Source: DYJE01 sp041660385 | GTDB taxonomy: Bacteria > Desulfobacterota > Desulfobacteria > Desulfobacterales > Desulfolunaceae | Assembly (NCBI GenBank): GCA_041660385.1 | Contig: JBAZWJ010000010.1 | Span: 1 to 64,000, forward strand | Direction: 5' to 3' | DNA: 64,000 nt | Shown: positions 17,001 to 32,000 of the stretch, piece after piece | How the letters are laid out: each line of letters begins with the position of its first letter | How positions within the stretch are numbered: position 1 is the stretch's first letter | Position numbers and translations under genes: made by a program | The notes under the pieces: model-generated | Told to the model about the DNA's origin: nothing | The model's input: only the letters and a program-made list of their open reading frames with translations | The model's database searches: none

Positions 17001-20000
17001 CGGATTCGTGACCATCGAAGGCAGCGATGTTCAATTCACCAACAACGCATTTTCCGGTTCGGGTTTGAGCCTGTTCATGGGCCAAGGCCCGGCCAAGGTT
17101 CAGAGCGCCACTGACCCGGATGTGGCTGTGATCAGCTCGTCCGCCAGGGGGTTCCTTCTGGACAATGCCACAGTGGGACTTTACAGAACAGCGTCCAACA
17201 CCTTCGCTCTTTACGCCGAAGGTCAGGTTTCCATTCTGGGTATCTCAGGTGACGTGGCTCTCACAGGCACAGCGATCATCCGATTCAACAACACCGGTTC
17301 GGACCAGATTCTTTCCATTGCAGGCGGCTCAACCAGAACTGTTGCAAATAACGCCCGGAGTTTTGCAGGCAGCCTCAGTCTCAATGTTCTCAATCAGATT
17401 CTTGCCGGAACCTTCTCCCTTGATCAGGTCACAGCCGATGACGGTTCCACCTATTTCTCCTTGTTCTTCACCGATGTGACCCTGGATCTGGGCGGCGTGG
17501 TCGCTGTTACCCAGACGGCTGGCCAGAGCGGGTTCTTTGTCATGAATACCTCGGGCATCGCCGGAACCATGGCGGCAAATGTCACTGTGGACGCATCCGA
17601 TGACGTGACTTTCGGGGCAGGTTTCAGCGTGAGCGTGAACACCATGCCCATGCCGATGGAGAAAAGCGGAAGCCTTGAAATTGCGGGCGTGACCCATGAT
17701 TTCTCCTTCGATCTTCCCGCCGGTTCTTATTTCAGGGTGGCCGGAGAAAATATCCATCTCGACATTTATGGCCAGACACTGAGCGGTGACTTTGCCCTTG
17801 AACGGACCCAGGCCGGTGACGTGGCTGTGATCGCAACGAATGTGTCTTTAAGTCTTGGAACAGGTGACACAGCCCTTCTTGAAGTGACAGACGGCGAAGG
17901 CATGTTTGTCATCGACGGTTCCGGCCTTGCCGGTTCTCTTGGAATCGCCCTGTCCGTCAACGCGCCCGATGTCAATTTCACAGGGTCATTCAAAATCCAG
18001 GTCAACACCAGGGCAACAGCCATTGACAGGACCTTTACCCTTGGCACAAAAACCATAAATATCGACTACACGGACACGGGTTTCTTCAATGTTTCTGGAA
18101 CAGATGTGGCCCTTGGCATTGCAGGTCAGAGCCTTTCAGGTGATTTTGACTTTAACCTGAAAACCGGAACAGCGGCTCAGATTACCCTTTCTTTTGACAA
18201 CGTGGCCTTGAATCTGGGTGACGGCAGCAGAAATCTTGTCCGGGTTACCAACGGTCACGGGAATTTTGTCCTTTCAGCAACGGGTTTGAGCGGTTCGGCT
18301 ACGGCCAACGTCTCTCTTGATCCTGTCACAGGCATCAGCCTTACCGGTTCTTTTAGCATTGCCATCCACGGATCGGATCTTACGGTCACGGGCGGAACAA
18401 TCGGAAGTCCGGTGAATGTTGAGATTGCCGGTCAGACCCTTTCAGGAATGTTCAGCTTTGCAAAAACATCGGATACGGTGATCCTTATCGTCAAAGACGC
18501 CAACCTCAAATTCACAGACGGCGCTTCGGTTCTGGCATCGGTATCTGACGTGGATGGTGCGTTCATCGTCACAGCCCAGGGTGTGGCCGGACGTGCCCAG
18601 GCCCATGTGCTGGTGGAAATCACAGGTTTTGTTCACCTTGACGCAGGCGTGGCCCTTGCCATCAACACCACGTCAAATGCGGTTTATAAAGTTCTTGATC
18701 TTCCCGATGGCGACACCGTCCAACTGGATGTCCGGGCCGGACCTTTCTTCAGACTGGAAGCCACCGCCGTTCAGCTCACCATCCTGAGTCAGACCCTTAC
18801 GGGCAGTTTTATCATCGAACAATCCACGCTCCTTAACGGAGATTCCATCCTTTTCTTTATCGCCAGCGATGTGTCGGTCAGCCTGACCGCAGGTTCTGTG
18901 ACAGTATCCTTGACCAAAGGCAGCGGCGCTTTTGCCCTGACCAAAGCGGGTATGGCCGGTTCGGCATCGGGCGTTACAACACTTACAGGTGTTGACAGCC
19001 TCGCCCTCACCGCATCCATGTCGGTGGATGTGAACACCGGAATCACCGTATCTGAAACCATTGAAAGCACGGTTTTCGATTACAGCGCAAGCGAAAGCCA
19101 TGTCCGGGTCAGCGGTTCGGCATCCCTTGTGATCTCAGATTTTCTTGATGTTTCAGGCACGTTCTATTTTGAACGGGCAACGGACGCCCTGGCCGCCACC
19201 GTGATCCGCATCGGGGCATCAGATGTCAGCGCGTTCCTTGGCGTGGAAGGTAAAGCGGGAATCGCTCTCACCGACGCAAGCCTTGCCATGATGATCTTCG
19301 GAAACGGAACCTATGCGGTCGATTCAAAAGGAACCATCGAGCTTGTGACAGCAGGCAATGTCCTTGCCCTGAGCGGCGCTCTGGCCATGAGAATCAACAC
19401 CACGGGCCGGACCAATATCAACGAAACCATAGCCCTTGACGGAACGGATCTTGATCTGGTTTTCGGGGCAGGGGAATCGAATATCCGCCGTTTCGAAGGA
19501 ATCAATCTCACCCTTTCAACACCTGTGGCTTCGCTGAAAGGCATATTTGTCTTTGAAAATGATGTGACAGATAACAGCATCATGGCCGTAGGCACGGGCA
19601 TCACTTTCTTTGCCGGTAAAGCCGATGAAAGCCTGGGCGTCCGTGTGAGCGGGGCCACATTCGCGTTGTTTATCCGGGCTGACGGAGCTTACGCCTTCAG
19701 CGCCAGTGGAACGGTTGAGATGGTGGGCGTTTCCGATCTTACATTCAGCGGAGATCTTTCAGCGACCCGGAACACCCTGGGAACCGATGTGAACAAAACC
19801 ATCACCGCAGGCGGCCACACCCTCACCCTGAACGTTGACGAAGATGTCAGCAGGCTGGGTGCCGATGCCGTGACACTGATCACGCCTATAGGGTCGCTCA
19901 CCGGAAATTTCGCCATTGAAAAGAGCGGAACAGGGGACAGCACGGAAATTTTAATCGCCGCCTCATCCGTGAACCTGTTTGTGGGTAACAACGATGCAAG

Positions 20001-23000
20001 CATGGGTGTTTCCGTTTCAGGTGCCCAACTGATGGTTCTTATCACGTCAACGGGTTATGCCTTTGATGCCAGCGGAACGGCTCAGGTGGTGGGCGTCAGC
20101 GATGTGACCTTCTCCGGCAATCTGGGTATGCAGAAAAATACAATCACATCTGCGGTGAACCGCAGTATCACCGTGGGCGGCATCACAAAAACTTTGAACC
20201 TTGAAGCCGGTGTGAGCCGGTTCGGTGGAGACGATATCGAACTGACCGTTCTGGACCAGACCCTGTCCGGTTCATTTGCCATAGAAAACAACGGAACCCA
20301 GGTGACAATCACGGTTTCGGATGTTCATATCGGATTGGGTGACGGAACAACCGAACTGATCGGAGCGGACATTGCTGCCGGAACGCTCACCATGAGCGGA
20401 GGCGAAATAGCCGGAACACTGACCAACGCCACGCTTACCGTGAATCTCACCGGGATCTCTTTCGGTGGTGTGTTCAATGCGGAAATCAATACAGCCACCG
20501 GTTATTTCAGACTGGCAGGCGGAACCCTTGCAGATCCAGTGGAACTCACCGTGGCAGGCCAGACCGTTTCCGGCCGGTTCGTCATCGAACGACTCACCAC
20601 AACTGAAGGTGAAAATGTGGTGAAAGTATCGGCCACATCGGTCAGTCTGTCCCTTGCGGCGGACGTGGTCACCGTGACCGACGGTCAGGGAGCGTTTGTG
20701 ATACTGGCCACAGGAATCGCCGGAACGATCCAGGGTGATGTGGCTCTGAACGTCACGGGACTTCATACCAGCGCAACGTTCAGTCTTGAAATCAACACCC
20801 TTTCCCTTGCCGTTTCTGAAACATTCAGCTTTGACGGGGCAGACGACATAGTTCTCGCCCTTCCCGCCGGTCCCTATGTGAAGGTGATTGGCAGGAATGT
20901 CAGCGTGACCATCGGAGAAAGCGGAGCGCTTGCCCTTACGGGTAATTTCTCTTTTGAACAGAAGACAGTTACCAGCGAAACCATCACCACCCTGGCTGTG
21001 ACAAACGGCTCGTTTACTTATGACGGCAACGGTGTCACTGGAGCGGAAGGTGCCTTTATCGTCACATCGGGCGGCGTTGCTGGAACCGTTTCCGGTGATG
21101 TGGCTGTGGCAGCCGGTTCGTTCAGTGTGGGCGGAAGTCTTGGATTGAGAATAAATTCCACGACCACGGCTGTGGACGAAACGGTGGTTCTTGACGGGCG
21201 TTCCATCAGCATCACGTTCAAGGCAACGGAAGTTGCATCGGGCGTTGCGGGTAGCACCACACCGTTCTTCCAGATTTTCGGGGCGAACATGAGCCTCAAA
21301 ATCGCCGACTTTATCTCCATCGAAGGAAGTTTTGCCTACACTAGTGCAGGAAGTTACCAGTGGTTTGCAGGTCTGGGACTTGAAGTTTTCTTAGGCGAAG
21401 GCCCGGCACGACTTGATAACGGAGATATCAACCCATCAGCATCCGGCGTTCTTCTCACCAATGCTACCGTGGGTCTGATCAAATATTCGGCCACCGGATA
21501 CGCCTTTGTGGCCAGAGGCACCGTATCCCTCATCGGAATCAGCAATGTGACCATGACCGGTACGGTGACGGTCCGCGTGAACAACAGCGGGCAGGTTGTG
21601 AATGAAATTCTTGAAATTCCCGGTGTGGACAGCGACGTGGTTCTCAAGTTCGAAACCACGGATCTTGTCCGAAGCTTTAAAGGCACCGGCCTTGAGCTGA
21701 CGATTCTGGGCCAGAGCCTCACAGGTGATTTCGCTTTCAGCCAGTTGACCGTAGACCCCGACGGAACGCCAGCTAACGGTGATGAACAGCAGGCCGTTGA
21801 AATTTCAGCCGCACATGTTGCGTTGAGTCTGGGCGGCGGTGTTGTGTCAGCCGAAGAAGGGCAGGGTGCTTTCCTCTTCACATCGGAAGGTCTTGCAGGC
21901 CAGCTCAGTGTCACCGTTTCAACGGACATTCCCGGGCTCGCCTTTGCCGGAAATTTTGCGCTGGCCGTGAACACCATGGGACGCAGCGTATCGTTTACCT
22001 CGTCCCTTGATCAGGACATCAGCCTCGCATCCGGGCCTTATTTAAGAGTATCAGGTACAGGCGTCACCGTTTCTATCTTAGGCCAGAGCCTTTCAGGGGA
22101 CTTCTACTTTGAACGGATCACCAAAGCGGACACCAGCACCATCACCCGGATTGCCGCATCAAACGTGATGTTAAGTCTTGGTGACGGCAGCACGAATTTC
22201 GTGATCCTGTCCCAGGGCCAGGGTTCCTTTGTTCTTTCGGCTGACGGCATTTTCGGGAAACTTTCAGCCACTGTAACCGTTGAGAACCTGCCCGGCGTGA
22301 CCTTTGCCGGGACATTCGGTCTGTCTGTGAACACCACAACGTCGGCAGTGAACGAAAGCTTTACCGCAGACGGGAAAAACATCAGCCTGATCCTTCCCGC
22401 CGGTCCCTATATCCGCATTGACGGCACAAGCATGGGCTTGACCCTTTTGGGCCAGACCCTTTCAGGGGATTTTGCCTTTGAAAAAGTTGTGAATGAAAGC
22501 GGCGCATCCAAGGTCCGTCTTGGTGCAACGAATATCCGGTTCAGCCTGAGCGACGGCGCAAACGATCTGGTGACCTTGAGCAGTGGTAAGGGTTCCATGA
22601 TTCTCACAACAAGCGGGCTTGCCGGTGAGCTTTCAGGCTCGGTCGCCGTGGCGGTTCCCGGACTGACCGTTCTCGGTTCCTTCACCGTCCAGGTCAACCA
22701 GACCGGTTCGGCTGTGGATGAACGACTTGAGGTGAACGGCAGTCTGATTCTTCTTTCCCTGCCTGCTGGTCCATATTTACGTATTGCCGGTGAGGATGTG
22801 ACGGTCACTGTTTTTGGACAGACCCTTTCCGGCGATTTCAGTTTTGCCAGAATCGCAGGCAACATCGACTTTACCATGACCGATGTGACACTGGCCCTGG
22901 GTGACGGCAGCGTAAATCTTGTCACGGCGTCCCTGCCTTCCGGCGTGATCCGCATCACAAGCGCCGGTGTGATCGGCACCATCCATGGTTTCAGCGTGGC

Positions 23001-26000
23001 CGTATCCGTGGGTGATGTGGCCGTGGGCGGAAGTTTTGATCTGGATGTGGACACGGCGACCCTGGGCGCAAAACACCTTCGTCTTGACGGAACCGGTGTG
23101 ACACTTACGGTGGCCGGTCAGAGTCTTTCAGGAAATTTCAGCTTTGAGACAGGCACCGCCTCAGACGGCAGCCGGATCGTGAAACTGTCCGTTTCCGCAC
23201 TCACCTTAATCCTTGGCGACGGCAGCACTGACTTTGTTCAGATCACAAACGGCAACGGCGTCATGCTTCTGAACAGCCTGGGTATTGCCGCCCGGTTCAG
23301 CGTCAACGTGAGTTTCGACCTGCCGGGCATTGACGTGACCGGCGGTACGGTTTACTTCGAAATGAACACCGCAGAAACCCGGATGACCGACACCGGTCTT
23401 GGCCTTGATGTCCAGGCCGGACCTTATGTGCGGGTATCCTTGATCGGCGCGTCAGTCTCCATTGCCGGAAACACCCTGGCCGGTAATTTCTATTTTGACC
23501 GAAGCGAAGATGAAAACGGTCAGGCCGTGATCCGCATTGCCGTATCTGCTGTGACGGTCACCGTGGCCGAGCAATCGTTGACTGACGGTCAGGGCGCTTT
23601 TGTGATTAAATCAACGGGCGTAGCCGGTGTGATTTCAGGATCGGCCGCCATTGCCGCAGGACCGGTTGAAGCAGGTGGCAGCATCGTCCTTCGGATCAAC
23701 ACCACAGGTGCTGCGGTCAGCGAAAGCATCGATATCAATGGCCAGACCATCACCCTCACCTTCGGCGAATCCGAAGGAAATATCTTTGCCTTCTCCATTT
23801 CCGATCTGTCCTTAACCATCGCCAACTTCATCACCATCGAAGGCAACGTGAGTTTTGTGAACAGCGGAACCCGCAGCACATTCGCCGGTGACGGACTGAT
23901 GATATTCATGGGCCAGGGACCAGTCCGACTTGAAAACGGGGATCTGAACCCTCTGGCCAGAGGCGTTCTCATCGCAGACGCTAAAATCGGCGTGATCCGC
24001 ATCACCGGAACAACCACGACATATGCCCTGGTGGCCACGGGAACCGTGTCCATCATCGGTTTCAGCAACATCACCATTGTCGGCGAAGCCACGGTTCTGA
24101 TCAACACCACCGGTCAGGCCATTAACGAAACCCTCACCATTCCCAACTCCACCGATGACGGAGTCACTTTTGATTTCGACACCACGGATCAGGTGCTTTC
24201 CTTCATGGTTCTGGATACCACCTTGTCCATTCTGGGTCAGAGCCTTTCCGGCGATTTTGCCTTTGATAAAGTCGTAGGCGGAGATCTTGCCGGAACCATG
24301 CGGATTTCAGCACGGAACGTGGAACTCAGCTTAGGGAACGGCGTTATCGGCATCACAGACGGCGAAGGGTCGCTGATTTTCACCGGAAACGGCATTGCAG
24401 GAAGCATGACGGCCACTATTACGGAAAACATCAATGCCCTTGATTTCACCGGTACGTTTACTCTGGACATCAACACCACGCCAAACGCCGTGAATGAAAC
24501 CTTTATCTTCGGTGATGAAACCGTGACTCTTGCCATCCGTGCCGGGCCATACATGAAACTGTCAGGACAGAACGTGAGCCTTTCCGTTCTGGGACAGTCG
24601 CTCAGTGGGAATTTTTCCATTGAGCAGTTGACATCGCTTGCCGGAGCAAAGATCGTCCGGCTTTCGGCAGACGATGTGAACTTCAGACTTACAGCCGGAT
24701 CAACGGATGTTCTCACGTTAACCGACGGATCAGGACGGTTTATCATCAGTGCTGCCGGTCTTGCCGGTGAACTGTCGGGCAATGTGGGTTTTGACATCCC
24801 CGGAGCCGTGACCTGCACCGGCAGTTTCAGCCTGAAAATCAACACATCCACAGCCGCCGTTTCCGAATCATTCACGGATCACGGGACAACCCGGACCCTT
24901 GATCTGCCAGCCGGTTCTTATTTAAGGGTTGAAGGCAGCGGAATCAAGCTTTCCGTTCTTGGTCAGACCCTGACCGGAAACGTGGCGTTTGAAAAAACCA
25001 CCACCGCAAGCGGAACAAGCCTTGTTCGGTTGGGAGTCAGCAATATCACCATGAACTTCGCAGCAGGCGGCCTGGATCTGGTCACCGTGACTAACGGCCA
25101 GGGCGCACTGTTCATCAGCAGCCAGGGCCTTGGCGGTGAATTGTCTGCCACTGTGTCCATGGCCGTTCCTTCGGTTTCCCTGAGTGGAACCCTTAAAATC
25201 AAAATCAACACCTCCGCCGTCGCCGTGAACGAAAGTATCGTGGTGGGCGGTGTGCCTGTTTCGATTGTTCTTCCTGCCGGACCTTATCTGAGACTTGAGG
25301 GTTCGAACGTCAGTCTTGCCATTCTCGGCCAGACCCTTTCCGGTAGTTTCGCTTTTGAACAGAGTATGGTGAACAACGTCTCCATAATCAACGTCACAGC
25401 CGCCAACGTCACTCTGTCACTGGGTAACGGAAAAGTGACGTTAAGCAACGGCAGTGGCTCGTTCATCATGAACAATCTGGGCATGGCCGGTATCCTTGGC
25501 ATGGATATGGCCGTGAATGTTCCTGGAATTACCCTGACCGGAAATATCGAAGTTCGGATCAACACCATCCAGACAGCCCAAACCTTGTCATACAGTGCGG
25601 CCACGGTTGTTCTTGCCGCCGGACCTTACCTCCGAGTGTCCGTATCCGAAACGGAGGACGGTACACCGGCAAGCCTTACTGTGCTTGGTCAGAGCCTTAC
25701 CGGATCTTTCGCACTTGAACAGTCCGGCACCGGAACAAGCGCTGTTCTTCGCATCGCGGCAACGGATGTGGCCCTTACTCTGGCTGGCGGCATCGTCACC
25801 GCTGACAACGGATCGGGTTTCTTTGTTTTCGCCTCAACGGGCCTTGCGGGCAAGCTCGATGTTTCCGTTTCGGTCTCAGCCGGAGCCGCAGTTTCTTTCA
25901 GCGGTACTTTCGGTCTTGAACTGAACACCGGATCATCGGCTGTTGATCAGACCATCCAGGTGGGTTCATCCTACCAGACCCTGGCCCTTGCAGCCGGGCC

Positions 26001-29000
26001 TTACATTAAAATTTCAGGCACAGGCATCCGCCTCAATGTCCTTGGCCAGAGTCTTTCAGGCAATTTCGCGTTTGAAGAGTCCCAGAAAGCTAACGGCACG
26101 GCTCTTGTTAAAATTGCCGCCACAGCGGTGAACCTGAACGTGGGTGGCGGTCTTCTCACCGTGAAAGATGGCGAGGGCTATTTCGTTCTTAGCGGCGCAG
26201 GCCTTGCCGGAACCCTGTCCGTAACACCGACTCTCACGGTAACCGGAGTGAGTCTTACCGGTACTCTTGATCTTGAAATCAACAATACAAGCGCGGCCAT
26301 CTCCGAAACTTTCACCGTGGCAGGTTTGTCAAAAACCCTGGCTCTTGATGCCGGACCTTATGTGAAGGTTTCCGGCACCGGTATTTCGCTCAATGTGCTG
26401 GGTCAGAGCCTCCGTGGCGATTTCAGCTTTCAGCAGAGCGCAACCGGCATGGATCTGACGTTCAGCAACGTTGAAATCGGAATCGGCGACGGCACCACGG
26501 ATTATATCCAGGTTACAAACGGCACCGGCCATTTCACCGTAATCCGTGAAGGGCTTTACGGCGAATTTTCAGCCTCCGTGGGTGTGTCCATTCCCAATGT
26601 GGAATTTGATGGGGCTTTCACCGTGGCGATCAACAACACCGGCACAGTCCGCGATACCATAGACAACGGATTCAGACTTGAAGCAACAGGCGTGGAACTG
26701 ACCGTGGCAGGCCAGAATCTTGGCGGCAACGTGATGATTGTTCAGACGGAAACTTCGGGTCTCGACGGGATAGCCGGAACAGCCGATGATGAAAGAGCCC
26801 TTGGGATTGCTTTGAGCAACGTCCACATGACCCTGGGCACGGGCACCATCGATTACGTGACGGTCACGGATGGCAGCGGAAGCCTTTTGATGAACGGCAA
26901 CGGCCTTGCCGCTGATTTCTCCGTCACCGCCAGCATCGACAACCTGCCCGGCCTCACCATGAGTTTTACCGAGGTGAGAATCCAGATCAACACCGGTTCA
27001 AAAGCGGTGAACGAAACATTCGACATGCCCTCAGGAACCATTGCTCTGGCTGTCCAGGCCGGACCTTACATCCGCGTATCCGTTGCCGGAGCCGATTTGA
27101 CCATGGGCGGTAGCGGTGAAGGCGCGGGCGTTGTCATCACCGGTGACTTCACGTTTGATCAGAGCCAGCGGGATAACGTCGGCGTCCCTGAAACCGTGAC
27201 CCGCATTGCCATGGCCAATGTCAGCCTGACTTTCAGTGGCCAGGGATTGACCGACGGCGAAGGGGCTTTTGTGATCAAGACCGCCGGAATCGCCGGTTTC
27301 CTTTCCGGCAAAGCTTCGGTTGCGGCCGGCGGTGTGAGCGTGGGCGGAAGTTTCGGACTCCGGGTGAATAAAACGGGTGAAACGGTTGACGAACATATCG
27401 AAATCGCCGGAAGAACCTTTGACATCATTTTCACCGCTGACACAGACCTCTTCCAGTTCTTCGGCAGTGCCAGCATCAATATTGGCGGTTTTGTGGTGGT
27501 GGAAGGGAGCTTTTCAGTTACCAGCACACCGGCAGGCGAAACCCTGGCTGTGGCCGATGCCACGGTGTTCATGGGTGACGGCCCCGGTCTTATTGAAGGG
27601 GAAATCAACCCCACAGCCAAAGGCATTCTTCTTACAAACGCCGAATTCGCTTTTATCCGTCACGCTGATGCCGGTGCGGTGGGCGGTTACACCTATGCCT
27701 TCTACGCAAGGGGCGACATTCAAATCCTCGGCGTTCCCGGTGTGAGCCTGTCCGGTACGGCCATTATCGAAGTGAACACCACCGGTGCTGATGTGAATGA
27801 GACCATCGACATCGACGCGACCAACTCGGTTACGGTGGATGTGGATAACGGTGTGATGCGGTTCACCGGCAGCAATCTCGATCTGACTCTTCTGGGCCAG
27901 ACTCTCAGCGGAACGTTCAGTTTTTCACGGCAGACCGTAGATGGTGCGTTGATCACCGTGATTCAGGCCGAAGACGTGAGTTTGAGTCTGGGCGGCGGTA
28001 TCGTAAGCCTTGAAAACGGGGCAGGGGCCATTATGATCGGCAACGGCGGTCTGGCCGGAAGCGTTTCAGGAGACATCAACCTCACCGTTTCTTCGGACAT
28101 CACCTTCGGCGCAGGCTTTGCGGTTTCCATCAACACCACGGCCAAAGCGGTCACCCTGCCCACGGCTGTTGTTCTTCCTGCCGGTCCCTATCTGAAAGTG
28201 GAAGCGGAAAACCTGACCATGACCGTGTTCGGTCAGACCTTGACCGGTAATTTCGCCTTTGAACAGGTCAGCGCCACCACCAGTCCCCAGAACCCCAACC
28301 CGGCAGGTTCCATCCTTACTCTTGCGGCCACCGATGTGGCGTTTGCCCTGAACGTGGGTGGAACCGATGTGGCAAGTCTTTCAAACGGCGAGGGCATGTT
28401 TGTCTTTACATCAACCGGTATGGCCGGGCGGCTTTCCGGCGACATCGCCTTCAACATCCCCGGCGTCACCGTGTCCGGCACACTGGGTCTTGCCATCAAC
28501 ACCACCGCAGCCGCCGTGAACGAACAGTTTGAGATCGCAGGTGAAACCCTCAATCTCACCCTGGTCAAAGGGCCGTATCTCCGCATTGAAGCCGTTGATG
28601 CCTACTTACGAATCATGGGACAGAGGGTTTCAGGCGATTTTGCCTTTGAACGGATCACCAACGATCTGGGAGAAAATATCGTTAAAATCGCCGCTAACGA
28701 TGTGAGCATCGGCCTGGGCGACGGAACAACCAACTTTGTGAGCATCACCAACGGATCAGGCCAGATCGTGATCAGAACCGCCGGTCTTGCCGGTCGCATC
28801 AGCGGCACGGTGAACGTCAATATCCCCGGCGTGAGTTTCGACGGCGATCTGACCGTGGCCATCAACAACACGGCAGCCGTTGTCCATGAGAGTTTCGACG
28901 TGGGCGGGATAACCGTTGATCTTGACCTCGTGGCCGGTCCTTATCTCCGGGTGGAAGGCGAGAACTTGAAGCTCACCATCGCTGGCCAGACCCTTTCCGG

Positions 29001-32000
29001 CAATGTGGCTTTTGAACAGTTCATCAAATCTGACGGCGAACGAATCGTAAAAATTGCCCTGAGCGATGTGACCCTGGGTCTTGGCGATGGAACCACAGAC
29101 ATCCTGTCCCTTGAAATTACAGAAGGTGCCTTGCTGGTGACCCAGGCCGGTATTGCCGGTCAGGTGGAAGTCGCACTGACGGTAAACCTCACCGGTTTTG
29201 ACGTGGCGGGGGCTGCGGTTCTTTCCATTAACAACACGAACCGGGTCATCGATGAAACCTTTACCGTGGGCGGTGAAACACTGGAACTTGACCTTCCCAA
29301 AGGTCCGTATGTCCGGGTGGAAGTCAGAGGCATGACCGCCGGAACACCGGCCACGATCACCATTCTGGGCCAGACCCTTTCCGGCAATCTGGTGTTTGAA
29401 CAGACCACCAACAGTTTTGGTCAGAAACTGGTGAGACTGGGTCTTTCCGATGTGAGCCTTGCTTTTGGCGGCGTGGTGACCCTTTCAGAAGGTCAGGGAT
29501 CGCTCCTTCTCACACCTGCCGGGCTTGCCGGAAGCATTTCAGCGGATGTGGCATTGAACGTGCCCGGTGTGACCTTCGCAGGCAGCTTTGCATTGATGAT
29601 CAACAACACGGCCACCGCTGTGAACGACAGCATGGACGTGAGCGGCACCACCGTTTCCATTGTTCTGCCCGCCGGTCCATATTTAAGAATCCAGGGAACG
29701 GACATTGTTCTCAGCGTGGCAGGTCAGAGACTGTCTGGTGATTTCGCTTTTGAACAGTCCCAGGGACGTGTGGTGATCGTGGCCGCCAATGTGGGTCTTG
29801 GGCTTGGAAACGGAACCACGGATTTTGTCAGCGTCAGCGACGGTGAAGGGTTGTTCCTGATCACCAACGCAGGTCTTGCGGGAACTTTAAGTGCAAACGT
29901 CAGCGTGAACATTCCCGGCGTCACCCTGACCGGCCAGTTCGCCATTCTTCTTAACAACACAGGTGTGGCTGTTACCGACTCCTTTACCTTGAACAACGAA
30001 ACCATCACCATCGACTGTGAGGCAGGCCCCTACCTTAAAGTGGATGTGACCGGCGCCTCTCTCACGATTGTGGGTCAGACTCTGTCCGGTAATTTCAGTT
30101 TCGAGCAGGCGACTACGGCAGCCGGGCGCGTGGTGAAAGTAGGGGCTTCAGACGTCAGCCTTTCTATTTCCGCAGGCGGAACCGATATCGTCTCCGTCAC
30201 CGACGGATCAGCAGTTTTCATGATCACCAGTGCCGGACTTGCAGGCGAGATCAGTGCAAGGGTTACCGTGACCATTCCCGGTCTTGCAAGCGCATCGGCG
30301 GATGATGTGACCGTATCCGTAAACAACTCCGGTGTTGCTGTGAACACCAGTCTTGAAGTGGGCGGCGTCCCTCAGACTCTGGTTCTTCCAGCCGGTCCGT
30401 ACTTGCGGGTTGAAGTTCTGGGTATGAACATCACCATTCTGGGCCAGACATTGACCGGTGATTTTGCCTTTGAAAAAACAACCACGGTCGCAGGAACAAG
30501 CGTGATCCGCATGGCTGCAAGCCATGTGAGTCTATCTTTAGGTGACGGCACCACCTCATTTGTCAGTGTGACAAACGGAGAAGGCGCGCTGCTTATCACA
30601 ACCCAGGGTGTGGCCGGAAAACTCAGTGCTGATGTGGCCATCAACAATATTCCGGGTGTTACGTTCTCCGGTTCATTCGCCCTGTCCATCAACACCACGA
30701 GCGTTGCTGTTTCAGAGAATTTCGAGCTGGGAGAAAACACCATCGAACTGGAACTCCCCGCCGGACCTTATCTGAAAGTCGCGGGAACCAACGTGGTTCT
30801 TGGCGTGGCCGGTCAAACGATCAGCGGTGACTTCGCCTTTGAACAGATCACCGAAGGCACGGAAAAAACCGTCCGAATTTCCGCCTCCAACGTCAGCCTG
30901 AAACTGGGCGGTGGAGCCGGTGATGTGGTGACCGTGAACAACGGCTACGGATATCTGGTGGTGAAATCAAGCGGCATGGTTGGAGCCATTGGCGCAACCG
31001 TGGGCCTCAACGTCCCCGGCGTCACCTTCAGCGGCAGCTTCAATGTTCTAATTGTTAAAGCCACCGGAGCCATGAATGAAGATATCATCGTGGCCGGCGA
31101 AACGGTTACCGTCACCGCAGCCGCTGGCGATTCCTATGTGAAAGTGGAAGGTCTTGACGTTTCGCTCTCCATCCTGGGCCAGACTCTTAAAGGTGATTTC
31201 GCCTTTGAAAAGATTACTTCCGTCACAAACGGTGTGACCCGTAACGTGATCCGCATTGCCACTGCCAACGTGAGCATGGGCTTAGGCAACGGAACCACGG
31301 ATTACGTGGTGGTTGAAAACGGGTCGGGTTCTTTGATCGTGACCTCCGCCGGAATCGCAGGTCAGGTCAGCGCGGAAATCAGCATTCAGAATGTCCCTGG
31401 CGTTGAATTCAGCGGGGCGTTCAGCTTATACATCAATAACACCCGTCAGGCCGTAAATGAAACATTCACCGTGGGCGGTGAAACCGTCACCATGGCTCTG
31501 GTGGCCGGTCCCTATCTGCGGGTGGAAGGCGATGATGTGGTTCTGACGGTTCTTGGTCAGACCCTTTCCGGTAATTTCAGCTTCGAGCAGATCACCACCA
31601 CCGGCGGAGCCAAGGTGGTCCGAGTGGCTGTTTCCGATGTGACCCTTGAACTGACCAGCGGCGGTACAACTATTTTCAGCTTGAGCATCCCAAGTGGTGC
31701 CATGCTGATCACACCCCAAGGCATCGCAGCCAAACTCACCGTGGCCCCGGATGATCTCAATATCGAATCAGCCCTGACATTGAGCTGCGACACCATCACC
31801 TTTGAAATCAACACGCTGCCCGTGGCGGTGAACGAGACCTTTACCTCCGGCGCGACCACCGAACACATGGTGTTGCCTGCCGGTAAGTTCGTCCGCATTG
31901 TGGCCATGAACGCCGGAATCACCATCAGCGGTTACACACTTTCCGGCAACTTCTACTTTGATCAGGCCACCAATACCGCAACTGGCGTGAAAATCACACG